DNA of 64,000 nucleotides, taken from positions 248,001-312,000 of the forward strand of contig CAJNOJ010000029.1 of assembly GCA_905250025.1 (NCBI GenBank), written 5' to 3'. Position numbers and translations under genes: made by a program. Each line of letters opens with the position of its first letter. Positions within the stretch are counted from its first letter, which is position 1. The notes beneath the pieces were generated by a model, which saw only the letters and a list, made by a program, of their open reading frames with translations, had not been told where the DNA came from and searched no databases. Below are positions 1 through 11,300 of the stretch, piece after piece. The DNA comes from Adineta ricciae (taxonomy: Eukaryota; Rotifera; Eurotatoria; Adinetida; Adinetidae).

Positions 1-98
1 CCGAACAACCAACAAATAGTACTGCCGTCGCACGGCTTTTGAATACAGTGATAAAGAGTGTTCTCGATCAAATTATTGATCAAATCGAAAAAGAATGA
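1..98 (+). CDS. 3' end of an unidentified upstream gene (partial)
   Basis: An open frame runs from base 3 to a TGA at 96-98 and encodes 31 residues rich in Ile, Gln, Asp and Glu, ending in IDQIEKE. It has the amphipathic look of a helical C-terminus and is cut by the window edge. The 140 bases after it are AT-rich with no further open frame and lead into the EBP2 5' region. It is probably the last exon of a + strand gene, but the family cannot be recognised and chance cannot be excluded. Confidence 0.35.
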   Translation, partial: EQPTNSTAVARLLNTVIKSVLDQIIDQIEKE

Positions 99-241
99 AA
101 ATTCACAATTGTGTTCTCTCTTTTTTACTCTGTAAATATACGTGTGCATACAGTTGAGACAGGTTTTCTACGGTGAAGTGAGACTAACGTTTTTTTTTTG
201 TGTTTTCACGGCATTTTAGATTTCACTATTTGCAAATTACG

Positions 242-1760
242 ATGTCGAGCGAATCAGATAATGAATTGGAAAATGGCATGGAAGACGATATGGATAGTGA
301 ATTAGACGATGCTGAAGTAAGTCATGTTCGAAGCCGAAAAACTCGTCAATCGATATGTCAAAGTCGACATTGTAATGATAAGGTCAACTTGGATTGATTT
401 ACATAAGGATTACATGTATCGAATACGCACATGCAAGAATAAAACAGATGTGCTATGACAAGAGAGGAAATTACTTAAGAAAGAAGATAAATATCACGAA
501 AAGGCTGAGAATAACTTTTCAGTATTTACCTTATCTTCGATGAAAATTAGAGCGAATAGGTCCAAGAGTGATAGCGTGACCTCGAAACGAATGTTCTTGC
601 TATTTTAGTTGCAAAAAGCGTTCAAAGAAGGTCGACTACAACCTGGTTTGAATATTGAACAAAAACCTAAACGGCCATTGATTAACAACAAAGTAAAACA
701 GCGTTTATTGAAGATGACTTGTTATTCTTCTAGTTTTAGGAAGCACTTCTTGCTAAATATGCAGATATTTATCTGGATTTACCGTGGACTGAGCGACTTG
801 ATGTTTCCAGTGCACCACTACTTACCAGTGAGATTGAAGTGCCAACCAATGAAGATGATGCATTGGCCGACAATGACTTTAAAAGAGAAATGCTTTTGTA
901 AGCTGCGAGACATATTTGAAAAATACATCTTGTTCTTTTTTTCTAGTTACCGTCAAGCACAGGCAACAGTTCTCGAAGCAGTTCCTCGTTTGAAAGCTGA
1001 AAATATAGCTACCAAACGACCTGAAGATTATTATGCTCAAATGGCCAAATCCGATGAGCATATGAAGAAAGTAAGATAGATTTCTATACATTTATCTGAC
1101 TCGATTCTCCGCTTAGATTCGAGAATACCTTGTTAATCGTAAATCCGATATTGAAAAACGTGAGAAATTACGTAAATTACGTGAACAGAGATTGTATGGT
1201 AAGAAAGTTCAACAAGAAGTTCTACAAAAGCGACAAGATGATAAATCAAAACTACTGAAAACAATGAAGAAAGTTCGAAAGGGTAAGCAGAACTATTCAA
1301 TCGAATGATAAAGTTCGATTTTGTCTTTTGTGTGTTAAGGTAAACAAGGTGGTATGCAAGAACTAGAAGAATCTCTTGGCGATCGAAAGAATCGTTTTGG
1401 AAAACCAAATGGAACTGACAATAAACGAATGTAAGATCAACATTTTAGTCTGGATGTTCAGAACAAAAATGTTGCTTGATTTAGTTCTAAAAAGAATCGT
1501 AAAGTCGAATATAAAAATAAGAAATTCGGCTTTGGTGGCAAAAAGAAGAATTCGAAGAAGAATACAGCTGAGAGTTCAGCTGGTACATTCAACAAGAAAT
1601 CTGGTAAAGGACAACGACCATCATTTCATGCTCAGAAAGGCAAAAAAGTAAGAGTAATCTTGCCGTATTTCTTACTCTATTTGAATATGTATTTTAGGGT
1701 AAACAAAAGCAGTCTCGACCTGGCAAAAATGCTCGTCAAAAAGCCCGATCAAAGAAATAA
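242..1760 (+). CDS. EBP2: rRNA-processing protein EBP2
   Basis: EBP2 is a nucleolar protein needed for processing the 27S pre-rRNA and assembling the large ribosomal subunit. Eight exons can be joined in frame: 242-316, 609-692, 740-897, 947-1070, 1117-1282, 1340-1430, 1485-1647 and 1698-1760. The acidic N-terminus (from MSSESDNELE) leads into the family core, with LQKAFKEGRLQPGLN, the PWTERLD block and the FYRQAQATVLEAVPRL block, followed by a Lys/Arg-rich C-terminus ending ARSKK that should act as a nucleolar signal. The first intron is 292 nt and the others are 46-57 nt. The ATG at 242 is the first one in the acidic frame. A TTG-started ORF upstream is not needed. The match in order and spacing of blocks makes the identity firm. 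Confidence 0.93.
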
Positions 1761-1876
1761 AAAAATGTATTCATCTCTTGTTTTTTTGTTATTGTTTGTT
1801 TCCCTTTTTCTAATAAACTTAAGGGATTGGTAATGAAAAGTATCTTCAAAAGTTCGAACCGTATTGTCACATCGTC

Positions 1877-2004
1877 AAAATCGACATAGATCACTGTAGA
1901 CAACAATTTTGCTGTGCGAGAATCATCAAACATGGTGTTATCCAATGCACTATCTTCTTAGATCTTTGCTATGTCAATATCTGACTGCTTAGTTTCATTT
2001 TTCA
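1877..2004 (-). pseudogene. Decayed copy of the ULK3 3' end
   Basis: On the minus strand this stretch repeats the last exon of the ULK3 gene at 3332-3480, including about 14 nt beyond its stop codon. The shared peptide is IDx[17 protein letters not shown]. Two lesions are visible: a Gln codon has become TAA (AKI-stop-EDSAL), and about 14 nt present at 3350-3370 are missing, which shifts the frame so the copy runs past the ULK3 stop. Only the 3' end is clearly present. The upstream ULK3 exons are not recognisable between 2010 and 3300. It lies in the same orientation as the intact gene, 1.4 kb away. Confidence 0.8.
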
Positions 2005-2132
2005 TGTGATGCATTAAAGCGCTTCTCAGGAAATTCAGTTTTGTCATATCCATACTAACAATATGAGTCACTTCATATACTGTCTCCGTAATGACTATAA
2101 TAGAAAGTTTTCCAGCTTGATAGCGTGAGTAG

Positions 2133-3110
2133 TTGAATGTATTCTATAATCAAATTCAATTCTCGGAAATGTGTGTTCTAGTCTTTAAGGTTATACAATT
2201 TCTCCGGGATCGTTATAACGAATTTTATGAAATAAGTCATCTTTCAGTCAATACTAAACTTCAGTCTGACTATTGTTTAACGGCTACGTTGCAGATTCAT
2301 CGCAATCGAAAACGTAGACTAGAATCTTGTATGGCGTCAGAAGGAAGCTCTAAGATTTTTATATATTACAGCTTATGATCCGTTTAAATTCGTTAGGATT
2401 CGAGTGCGGGATTGGTCGACCTGGGATAGGATGTTGCTTCAAAGACATCTAGTGGACAAAAACAACAACCAAATTTGAATTTCTTAATGAGCTCAATCAA
2501 TTTGAGCGTTGTGTGGCATTTACTCAAAACCGTTACAAAACTATAGCACTCGAACAAATTACAGTTGGTCTATTTTGGTCGATGCTTACGCCATCGAGCA
2601 CTTGATCACATTCGCAATATGAGCATACGAACATTTGAAAGTTCTTGCTTTCTTACAAATAAAAAATAATTGGTAGAAAAGTTCGCATAGAATATCATCA
2701 AGAACAAAGGAGCGGACTGTGCTACTTGCTGGATCAAATATGCGGTGAATCTATTAGGTAAGATTGATTGAATGGGTAAAAGAGTTGAAGAAGAAGGGAT
2801 CGAATCCTTGCACAAGTATCTCTTGTCAGTACGATGAAGAAACACAAACTTTCCCTCAACTGACTAATACATGGAAGATTAGATCATCTGAGTGCTGAAC
2901 AGATACTTGACAAAAATGGTTCATTGTGTAAAGAAAGAGTATTGTAGGTGATTCATCAGATCGTCTTCTCCAAGCAGCTGATCGTGATGTCAATCCAAAT
3001 GAAATCTCTTCCTATATTGCACATGATTTACATCGAAGTAGTCACATGAAACGGAAGAAAGATAGAAGAGATCAGTACTCTCTGAGGAGAATATATAGGT
3101 GAAGTACACA
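2133..3110 (+). pseudogene. Broken coding remnants of an unidentified gene
   Basis: Several short + strand stretches look like former exons but are separated by stops and frame changes. Protein-like segments lie near 2200-2375 (FLRDRYNEFYEISHLSVN), 2475-2608 (FEFLNELNQFERCV, KTIALEQITVGLFW), 2677-2757 (RIEYHQEQRSGLCYLLDQ, followed by a donor-like GTAAGA) and 2955-3110 (DRLLQAADRDVNPNEISSYI). No continuous reading frame or ATG can be assembled. The family is not recognised. The RIEYHQEQ...LC piece recalls the start of Josephin domains only weakly. It may be an old gene relic rearranged together with the ULK3 fragment beside it. Confidence 0.3.
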
Positions 3111-3331
3111 GGTCAATAACCGTCACGATTATGAAAATGTGCTGCGTTACAAAAATTTGTCTAAGCCGTTTATGTCAATGAGATTAATTCTTAACTTCAG
3201 ATTCATTCATCAACCACATTTCCCTTCATTTTCACTTTCGAGCAGACTATTTATACGAATATTCGTTGTTTTTATTTCTGAATTCTCACGATAAAAAAAA
3301 TATTGAAAAAAGAAAAGAAAATCGATATAGA

Positions 3332-5495
3332 TCACTGTAAGCAACAATTTTGTTGAGTCGCTGATTTTGTGCGAGAGTCGTCTAACATTGTATTATCTAG
3401 TGCACTATCTTCTTGGATCTTCGCCATATCAATATCTAGCTGTTGAGCTTCGTTTTTCGCTTTACATTGTTCGGCTTTACTTAAATAAAATGAGATCTAA
3501 ACAAAACGAAGAAGTAACAAAGAACGAAAACCAATGAAAATTATATTTACCACATTGTGGAGAATTTTACTTTTATCAGGATCTGTTTCCGCTATAGAGA
3601 TATTACAATTTTTCTCATGAAATGCGTAAATGTAAACTAACTTTTTCTAGCACGAAGCATCACACTTAAACCCATTTGGTATTCTTCACACGCCTGACCA
3701 TATCGGTGAACGTTCATCTAGTTGAAAAATAAATCTGATAACAATATGTAAGAACTAGCAAAGCACATACAAGCTGATTGCCATTTAAACAACGTTGGTA
3801 AGCTTCAGAAAGTTCTTTATCATTTCTCAAATCAACTAAAATCAAATATATTATCGAAGGTAGCAATCCCAAACGACACTTCACTTACGATTTTCGGATG
3901 GCGGTGTTGGTACAGTTACCGTTGTCACCGGAGGAGAATTCATTTCTCTTATTCGTCGTTTCAGTACTTCAGCAGCGGCTAAGCCTTGTTTCACTTTTGT
4001 TCTTATTGTTCGCCTGCGATTATCATCTTCATCGACTGATGAACAACGACTTATACACTGAATGAATGTTTCAATTCCTCTTACCTTTAATAATAGCCAC
4101 GTATTCATCCAGCGCTTTCACTTGGTAATCCAACGCTTTCTTAAGATTACCTAATTGTTCATGATGCAGTGATCTTTGAACATATTCGTCCTAATAGAAT
4201 TTCAAAAGAACTTCGAAATAATGAAATCTGCATGAAACTCACTGCGCGAAGTATCTGAGAAGATAAATCAATGCAAATGAACGGATGACGAAAGAAATTT
4301 CGGAAGCTAATTCGCCTATCAGGATCACGTTGTAATAAACCTTCGAGCAGATTTCGACAATCGGAAGATATTTTGACATCGTCTGGAATCTAATTCGAAA
4401 CTATTCTTCTTGTAAAATAGAACTGTAGAAAATGATAAACATACTTCGATTGGATTATCTGATTTAATTTCTGCAATTAGCTCATCAACAGATGAACTCG
4501 TGAACGGTGGACGACCAAACAAACATTCTAGAAAAGACTAAAATCATAACGGTTTCTCTTCTTTCATCATTTTTGTTACCATGGAGTATAACACCAATAG
4601 ACCAAAGATCAACACGATTATCATATGGTCGAGAAGATAAGATTTCCGGTGCCATGTACAGTAAAGTTCCACGAATACTTCGACTGCCGCGTTTGCCAAT
4701 ATGTTGTGCCACACCAAAATCTATTACATAATTAGACAAAATGAAAACTCAATGAAAAGTTTAAGCTTACCTGCAACTTTTAGTACTGGCCTATCGGTGG
4801 ATGTTAAAAGGATATTTTCAGGTTTTAAATCCATATGACTGATGCGTTTTTCATAGAGAAATCTTAGTACGCGAGCTTTGAAGATAACGAATAAAAAACA
4901 GAAATCAATCTCATCATCCGGCACTTACACAATCTTACCAATTTGTTGTACGAATGGTCGAACACGAGCTTCTGACAGTCTTTGACGTGAACGTATAAAC
5001 ATAGACATATCGCCACCAGCGCAGTATTCCATTACAATATAGATATAATTTTCATCCCACTACAAATCAAAAATGATCAATCATATATGTTTGAGTAGAT
5101 GTCTTTTACCGAGAAATCATACATTTCGACAATGTTTTCATGTTTAATCTGTTTCAATAATTTGATTTCGTTGATAAGAATATCAGGAGTAGTTTTAGTG
5201 AGAGCCTTACGACTGATACATTTGACCGCATAAAACGTTGGACGAGTAGCTAATGCGGAACTTGGACGAGATTGGTTTGCCTTTCATTACAAAAGATAGA
5301 TTAAGTCCTAATTAATCTCTCAAGAAGTGTACATACGGGTATCAGTCGTGCTTTATACACAGTACCTAAAAGAACCAAACATATTCGTAATATCTTTTGA
5401 AAAAGTGTTCTACCATAAGATCCAGCGCCTAGTTTTTCTCCCAATGCGTATCCAGGCAGATTAGGAGTTGGTGTTGGTTCATATCGTGCAGCCAT
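3332..5495 (-). CDS. ULK3: Serine/threonine kinase ULK3 with MIT domains
   Basis: ULK3 acts in autophagy, Hedgehog signalling and the ESCRT-III abscission checkpoint. The protein starts [11 protein letters not shown] at 5495 and has a kinase domain with the Gly loop GAGSYG near residue 23, the catalytic Lys in FYAVK, the catalytic loop [15 protein letters not shown] (split by an intron) and the MAPEIL block. The loop reads HMD rather than HRD, as in vertebrate ULK3, which has HLDLKPQN. The C-terminal half encodes two helical MIT-type repeats, one around [18 protein letters not shown] and one around [13 protein letters not shown], which bind ESCRT-III tails. The stop is the TGA at 3332-3334. 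About ten introns are present. The gene sits 150 bp downstream of xylulokinase on the same strand and has a broken copy of its 3' end at 1877-2004. Confidence 0.9.
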
Positions 5496-5645
5496 AGATG
5501 TAAATTATATTACATCTAAAACGAATCACATGTTAGATGTGCTAGTTACTGCAAAACGAATGACTATCACTTCTATATGAAAAATAATCAATGTAGATAA
5601 ACTAAAAAGGAAGATAAGCGAATCAAATGAACTGATTATGCATGA

Positions 5646-7515
5646 TCACTGTTTTTTCTCTTGGACAATTTTATCTTCTAATTTAGCATAACGATTGAGC
5701 ATATCGTCGTATAATGATGTATATTCACCGCGTGGCTTAGCAGCAACGACACATTCAACAGTGGAAGAAACTGTATTTGGTTTTTGATTGATAACATCAA
5801 CTGCACGTAAAGCACCACCTAAAGCGCCCGAATTAGGTGCTGAAGCAGTATATACCGGCTTAGCGAAGATATCTGCTAATATTTGTAATAGGTCAGTATT
5901 AACAGATGCACCACCTAAATCAAGGAGACGAGTCGATCGAATGAGTCTGCGTTTGAGCAAAACTCACCGGTAACAACAATTTGATCGACGTTATTATTTA
6001 AATCAACATTTGCTCGTTGAAGGTAGAGGCGTTTAGCAAGCAATTGACCTTCCACTAAAGCTCTGACTTTCGATGCCGCTTCCAAATCATTGACTTGTTC
6101 ACCGTCAGCATTGAAATAGAATCTTCCTTGAACATTGTGTGGTAAAATTTCATGATCATCATAGAAAAACCCAATAACACCTTTATTTGCCGAAGGTGTT
6201 TGACCGAGCAGTTCACTCATGCCTTTCCAATCTTTCGTACCTGTTTCTTCACGTACACCTAAACAAAACGCATCTTCAACGTCCTTCCTAAAGACTAATG
6301 TTCATTACGTACGTTCCCGAACAAGTGACCCATTTTTAAAGCAAAGCAATAGCATCAACAGATTACTCTCTGGATACGCCTTCAGCGGATTAACCAGCAA
6401 ATGACCAGCAAACGCTTCTTTTGGCATAGCACTTGCAGGTATTGACGCCATAACCGTGTCACTTGTACCCAAACTAATAACAACCGTCTTCGGATCGGAT
6501 GCTAATGCATAGTACGATGATGGATTATCACCTGTGCATGATACAACTTGACATTGTTTATTCAGACCGTATCGTTCAACAAAGTAACTTGCAATTGGTC
6601 CCAGTGCTGTTCTCGGATACACAAGTTTCGTCGATAGTTTTTTCTCCAACTCTTTTCCACATGCATTCAAGCATTCGTTTGACCATTGATGCTGTCGAAT
6701 ATCGAGTAAATTCATTCCGGAACCATCGGATAAATCAATAGGTGCATATTCACCGAGTAAAATAGTGGCGAGAAAATTACTTATCAATTGAATTCGTTCT
6801 GTTTGTGCATAGATTTCGGGTGTTTTCCGAGCAACTTTCATTATTTGACTACCAGTAAATCTCTCATACGCTTTCGAACCAGTTATTTGAAAAAGATTTT
6901 CAGCATTTCCGACTGTTTTTTCCAATATTTGACATTCTTCTGTCGTAGACGAATCCATCCATATTGGGCAATCAATGCGTGAAAATGACGATTGTAAAAG
7001 ATCAACCAACGATACATTTTCTTCTCCTGCGTGAAAATTCTTGATCTTTTCTAATTCACTGCTCGTCTTCCAATAAACACTTCCATGCTGTTGTCCACAG
7101 CCTTGAGAGATTAACGATGTAGGACTGAATTTTAACCTGTCTGTTTATCAATTTACCTGATACACCGACAATATTCGACAGATCGAACTTTTTCTGATCG
7201 CGTAACTTTTGAAATAAAACATCTAAAGAGCGTAGATTATTGATTAGTCTTGTTTTCTTTCAAGATTTCATCTATTTTTACACTACCGATTGCTTCAAGA
7301 AATACGTAAACTGGTGTAGTCACGCAACGATTATCATCTTTGTCGACAATGAAACCATTTGGTTGAACGTGATGAACAAGCGTAGATTTATCATTAAAAC
7401 TTATAGCGTATTCAGCAATGGTTTGTAATTGTTCGTCAATTACAATACCTTTCAACTGCTGAGTACTCAAATCGAGCCCAAGATAAAGACGTTGACTCGC
7501 ATTTTTATTCGACAT
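5646..7515 (-). CDS. XYLB: D-xylulose kinase (FGGY family)
   Basis: This enzyme phosphorylates D-xylulose to xylulose 5-phosphate in the cytosol, feeding the pentose phosphate pathway. The product, about 550 residues, starts MSNKNASQRLYLGLDLSTQQ, the FGGY N-terminal phosphate-binding block. It continues with GVSGCGQQHG, the SLGTSDTVMAS block and the C-terminal VTGGASVNTDLLQILADI block that forms the nucleotide site. A short intron (about 5920-5968) splits VTG from GASVN, and others lie near 6260-6310, 7010-7030, 7130-7160 and 7225-7290. Motif order and length fit animal XYLB. The start ATG at 7513-7515 is the first in the frame. It is in tandem with ULK3, 150 bp apart, with no sign of shared control. 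Confidence 0.93.
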
Positions 7516-8384
7516 CTAAAAAATATAACAACCGAAGCATTAGTATCTTCGCAGGAGTATGCATTCTGAACGACACGCATGTTTGGTATTATTGTATGTC
7601 ATGTAAATCGAATTTGATTGTCCTGCATTGAAAACCAGGTGAATCAGACCACTCTTAGAATTCATTTCTTTTTGAAGTCTTCTTCGAATGATGTTCGAGC
7701 AAATCAGATAAACAATCTACAGATGGAGTGAATACTACGTATTAAAATCCCTTGTGAAACGTGAATAATCGAGTGCACAATATATAGCATAGTAATATTT
7801 TACTACTGCTAGACATGGTCGAGTCGAGTTAATTCATGTATATACAATGCTACTCCGTAGCTTTCGAAGAAATAGTAATGACCTATTGTGTTGCGACGTT
7901 TACAGGTCATGTTGAATACAATTATTGTCATTACTTCGCGTCGTAGTACCATGGTCTATCTCTCGAACTAGTAGTGATAATTCAATTACTAGAAAATTGT
8001 TTTTTTTCCTGAAGTTTCTATTTTGATCACCCTGCATACTGTGTAGCATGTGGATACAAGCATACATCAATCAACAGCAGATTACTAAATCATAAATAAT
8101 TCTAATTACTTGCATCTTCGTCAATATTTCAAAACCACAAGAAATGTCTGTCATTAATCGAGGCATTGTCACCAGTGATAATCATATCTTGAGAAGACTT
8201 TCTCTCCCCCACTTTCCTCTTTTCACGTCTCAAATCTGACAGCATCGACGAGAAAACAAATTGATTTGACAAAGAAAAATATTCTTTCTTTCTTTTATAA
8301 ACAAGAAAGAGTGAAGAAAGAAAAACATTCAAAGACCATCAAATACAACGAAAATACACTCGGAAAACAAAGGAAACATGATAT
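7516..8384. other. Intergenic, no gene seen
   Basis: AT-rich sequence between the 5' end of xylulokinase and the 3' end of the F-BAR-like gene. The minus-strand ORF at 8129-8332 is Lys/Ser-rich, lacks splice context and looks like chance. Nothing else can be supported. Confidence 0.5.
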
Positions 8385-11300
8385 TCACTCTCTATGCATA
8401 ATATACATCAAAATAATATAACGACACATACAGTACATTGAATGAATTGGATTTTGAGATTTGTTTTTTCTACTTTGTACACGTACATATATCTCACCAG
8501 GAGCTGTCATGGTATTATTTGATGTAAATATCAATAATTAGACATACGTCCGTTATCTATAAACATCGGAAATGATAATCATTGAAAAATATGTAATGAC
8601 AACTAGTTCGATTTACCTGATGATAGAGATGATGTGGTAACCGTGGTGGTCGTCGTCGGCGTTTGCGAAGATGACATCTGGTCACTATGGCGCACGACTC
8701 TGGGCGATGGTTGAGTATCAACTTCAGATGAGCCTTGACTATTGAGAGATGTTTGCTTATTGAGAGTTTGTTGTCGCTGTTGAAGATAGTTTGCTAATGT
8801 ACGTTTACGCGTCTCAGCTGCTATTCGTAGGGTTTCATAGACTGGATCAATAGTGACTGGTTTCTCTATGAACCAAATATTGAATGAATGAGAGATGAAA
8901 ACATCTAAATGAGAAACGATATACCTTCTTCTTTTTCCCGCTCACGTTCACGATCGACACTCGACTTCTTCTTCCGCGACGATAGTCGTCGAACAAATGA
9001 CTAAACAGAAACAGAATATTACACTTTTACAACTACAAACAATATTATAGATGTCAAAGGTCGCAATAAACTTTCGAATAGAAGATCTTAATGTACCTCC
9101 ATCATATGTCCTATCACACTCGAACGTTTTCGTCCTAGAAGAGCAGAATAGGATTCGTCGTTATAGATGGAAGAACGTGTCGCAGTTATTTGTCGTGGTG
9201 AACTTGTAGTTGGTGATGGATCAGCCGCAAACCATGTAAAACGTTGTTGGAACCATGACGATGAAGATTTGGTCGATCTTTCGAATTGACTATCACTTCC
9301 TGGTATGGATAAACGTGATGTCTCAGCAATAGTTCTATGTTGAAGATATGCTGCTTTCGAGTGTTCAGTTCCTAATGAATGCGATCGTTGACGAACTGAT
9401 GGAACATGAAGAGATCGATTGGGTGACTCTCGACTAGATCTCATACTAACCTACGCGTCTGTTTTTTCTCTTTAGTAGCACGGCACTTGATCTCTGAATA
9501 CTCAGAGTTGAGAAGTAGTAATAGAATTTCTGCTGGAGAAAAAAAAAAGAAAATAGCAGAAAAGCATAACAATAAAGCATGTCAGCAGGAAACAAGTTGA
9601 ACAATAACAAGAGGAGACAGAACTTTTATAAAATTATACTGATAAGAAAGAAAAGTTGTATCTACGACACAAGATAAGATAATGAATAAAGAGAGTGTTA
9701 ATTAATAACGTTTAAAAACTAATAAGTAATATGCCTGGTAATCAATAGGTAAAAAATCTTAATTGCTTTCATAGACGCAAAATAAATTAGCATGATTTCT
9801 AATTGAATTTCAAAGGAAATTTATGGAAATTCGATGTTTGTCTCTCGTTCGAATGACTCGATTAGATCGAGAAGAATGAAAAATAGGATATTCATGTTAA
9901 GAAATTTGTTCATTCAACTTACTGGACGATTTTCATTGGCAGTAGCGGATGTTGCACTTGTAACTGTTGAAGTTTTCAACGCTCGAAATGCATCACGCCA
10001 AAGGCCTTTGCTATTATTTCCGTTGCGCTTCTGCGTCTCTGGTTCATTATCAACAGCAGTATTCATTGACGGTGAAGGAGATTTGAGCAAATCTTGCTAA
10101 AAATAAACGGAAGTCAACCCTACAAACTCTTCTATTAATACTCTTTGTTGTGTTATTAACGCTTGCACACGTAGCACGTATATATCCATGAAACTATATG
10201 TCAGTAGTACTAGTAAAGGGAGAAACAGAAGTATTCGGGCTGATATTTATCATTGAGAACGAAAAGAAGTTCTTTGCGAGATTTACCTAACTTGTCTTTC
10301 AATAGCAGCGAAACAAAATGTGGGAAAACAATGAATCCTCGAGACATTCCCCTCGAGAACAGAGAATAATCATTTTTCTCTCACACGCTCTCTCTCTCTC
10401 TCCCTCGCTTCTTCTTCTTTTTATATCGATTGATTGTTCTTTCCGCATGCTTGAGCATACACATATCTACACTACAGAACAAAACAAAACTCAACTATTT
10501 GATATTTCCTTATTATCTTCACTTGCAGTTGCTATTTATCAAAGCTTAAAGAAGTGGAAATAGACATTAATGAAGAAACTAACAGGATACATCTCTTTCT
10601 CTTTATCTATCTATTTATAAAAAAAAAAGAAGAAGAATCTTACCCACTTTGTTATTACCAATTATCTGTTTTTCTAACAGAAGTGCTGTATTATTGATAA
10701 ATGACCTGTATTTTCAATGAAGTATATCGTATTGCGTTATCGATGATCCTGTCAAAAACGTACGCTTTATGTTGCAACTCTGATGATGTATCAGATTTCC
10801 ATGACTATACTCAAGCTGCCGGCGAAAGAAAGTATTGTCAACACATCGAACTATTATGGTTAATGTAAACTTAAAAAAGTCAACAACATCATCGCACATC
10901 TGCTCCGAAAAAGAACGCGAAAATTTCTTTCGACTGAAAATGTTTTCTGATATCTTCTGAAGTCGATGACATATATAGACAAGAATGACAATTATTTGTC
11001 TCCATATAAAGTTAATAGCATGAAAAAAAGAATTGTTTCGCATGAATTTACTTGCTCGCAATAATATTGTGTAGTTTTGCTTCTAATTCGAGTGTAATTG
11101 CTTTAATGTCGATGCATGCTTTTATTAGGAGATAATGCCGAATATCTATGTATGTGTATTGGCAAACGAGAAAAGAAAACGGATTGTGAATGGGCTAATA
11201 GGAAGTAGAGGAAGGCACGAGCAGAGCAAATAAACGAAAGGAAACTGTCGATTAATCAGGCTGATGGACTCGAAGAAAAGTTTTTGCCTTGCGCTGTCGT

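Noticed and set aside
2640-2760. Possible Josephin-domain start (RIEYHQEQRSGLC)
   Set aside because: Only a few residues recall the family, the His/Asn part of the active site is missing and the frame breaks at once.
2790-2820. T-loop-like GGGATCGAATCCTTG
   Set aside because: No D-arm or acceptor stem upstream, so it is not a tRNA gene.
10318-11061. ORFs in the 1.6 kb intron of the F-BAR-like gene
   Set aside because: They are Ser/Leu or Phe-rich, overlap on both strands and have no splice or start context.
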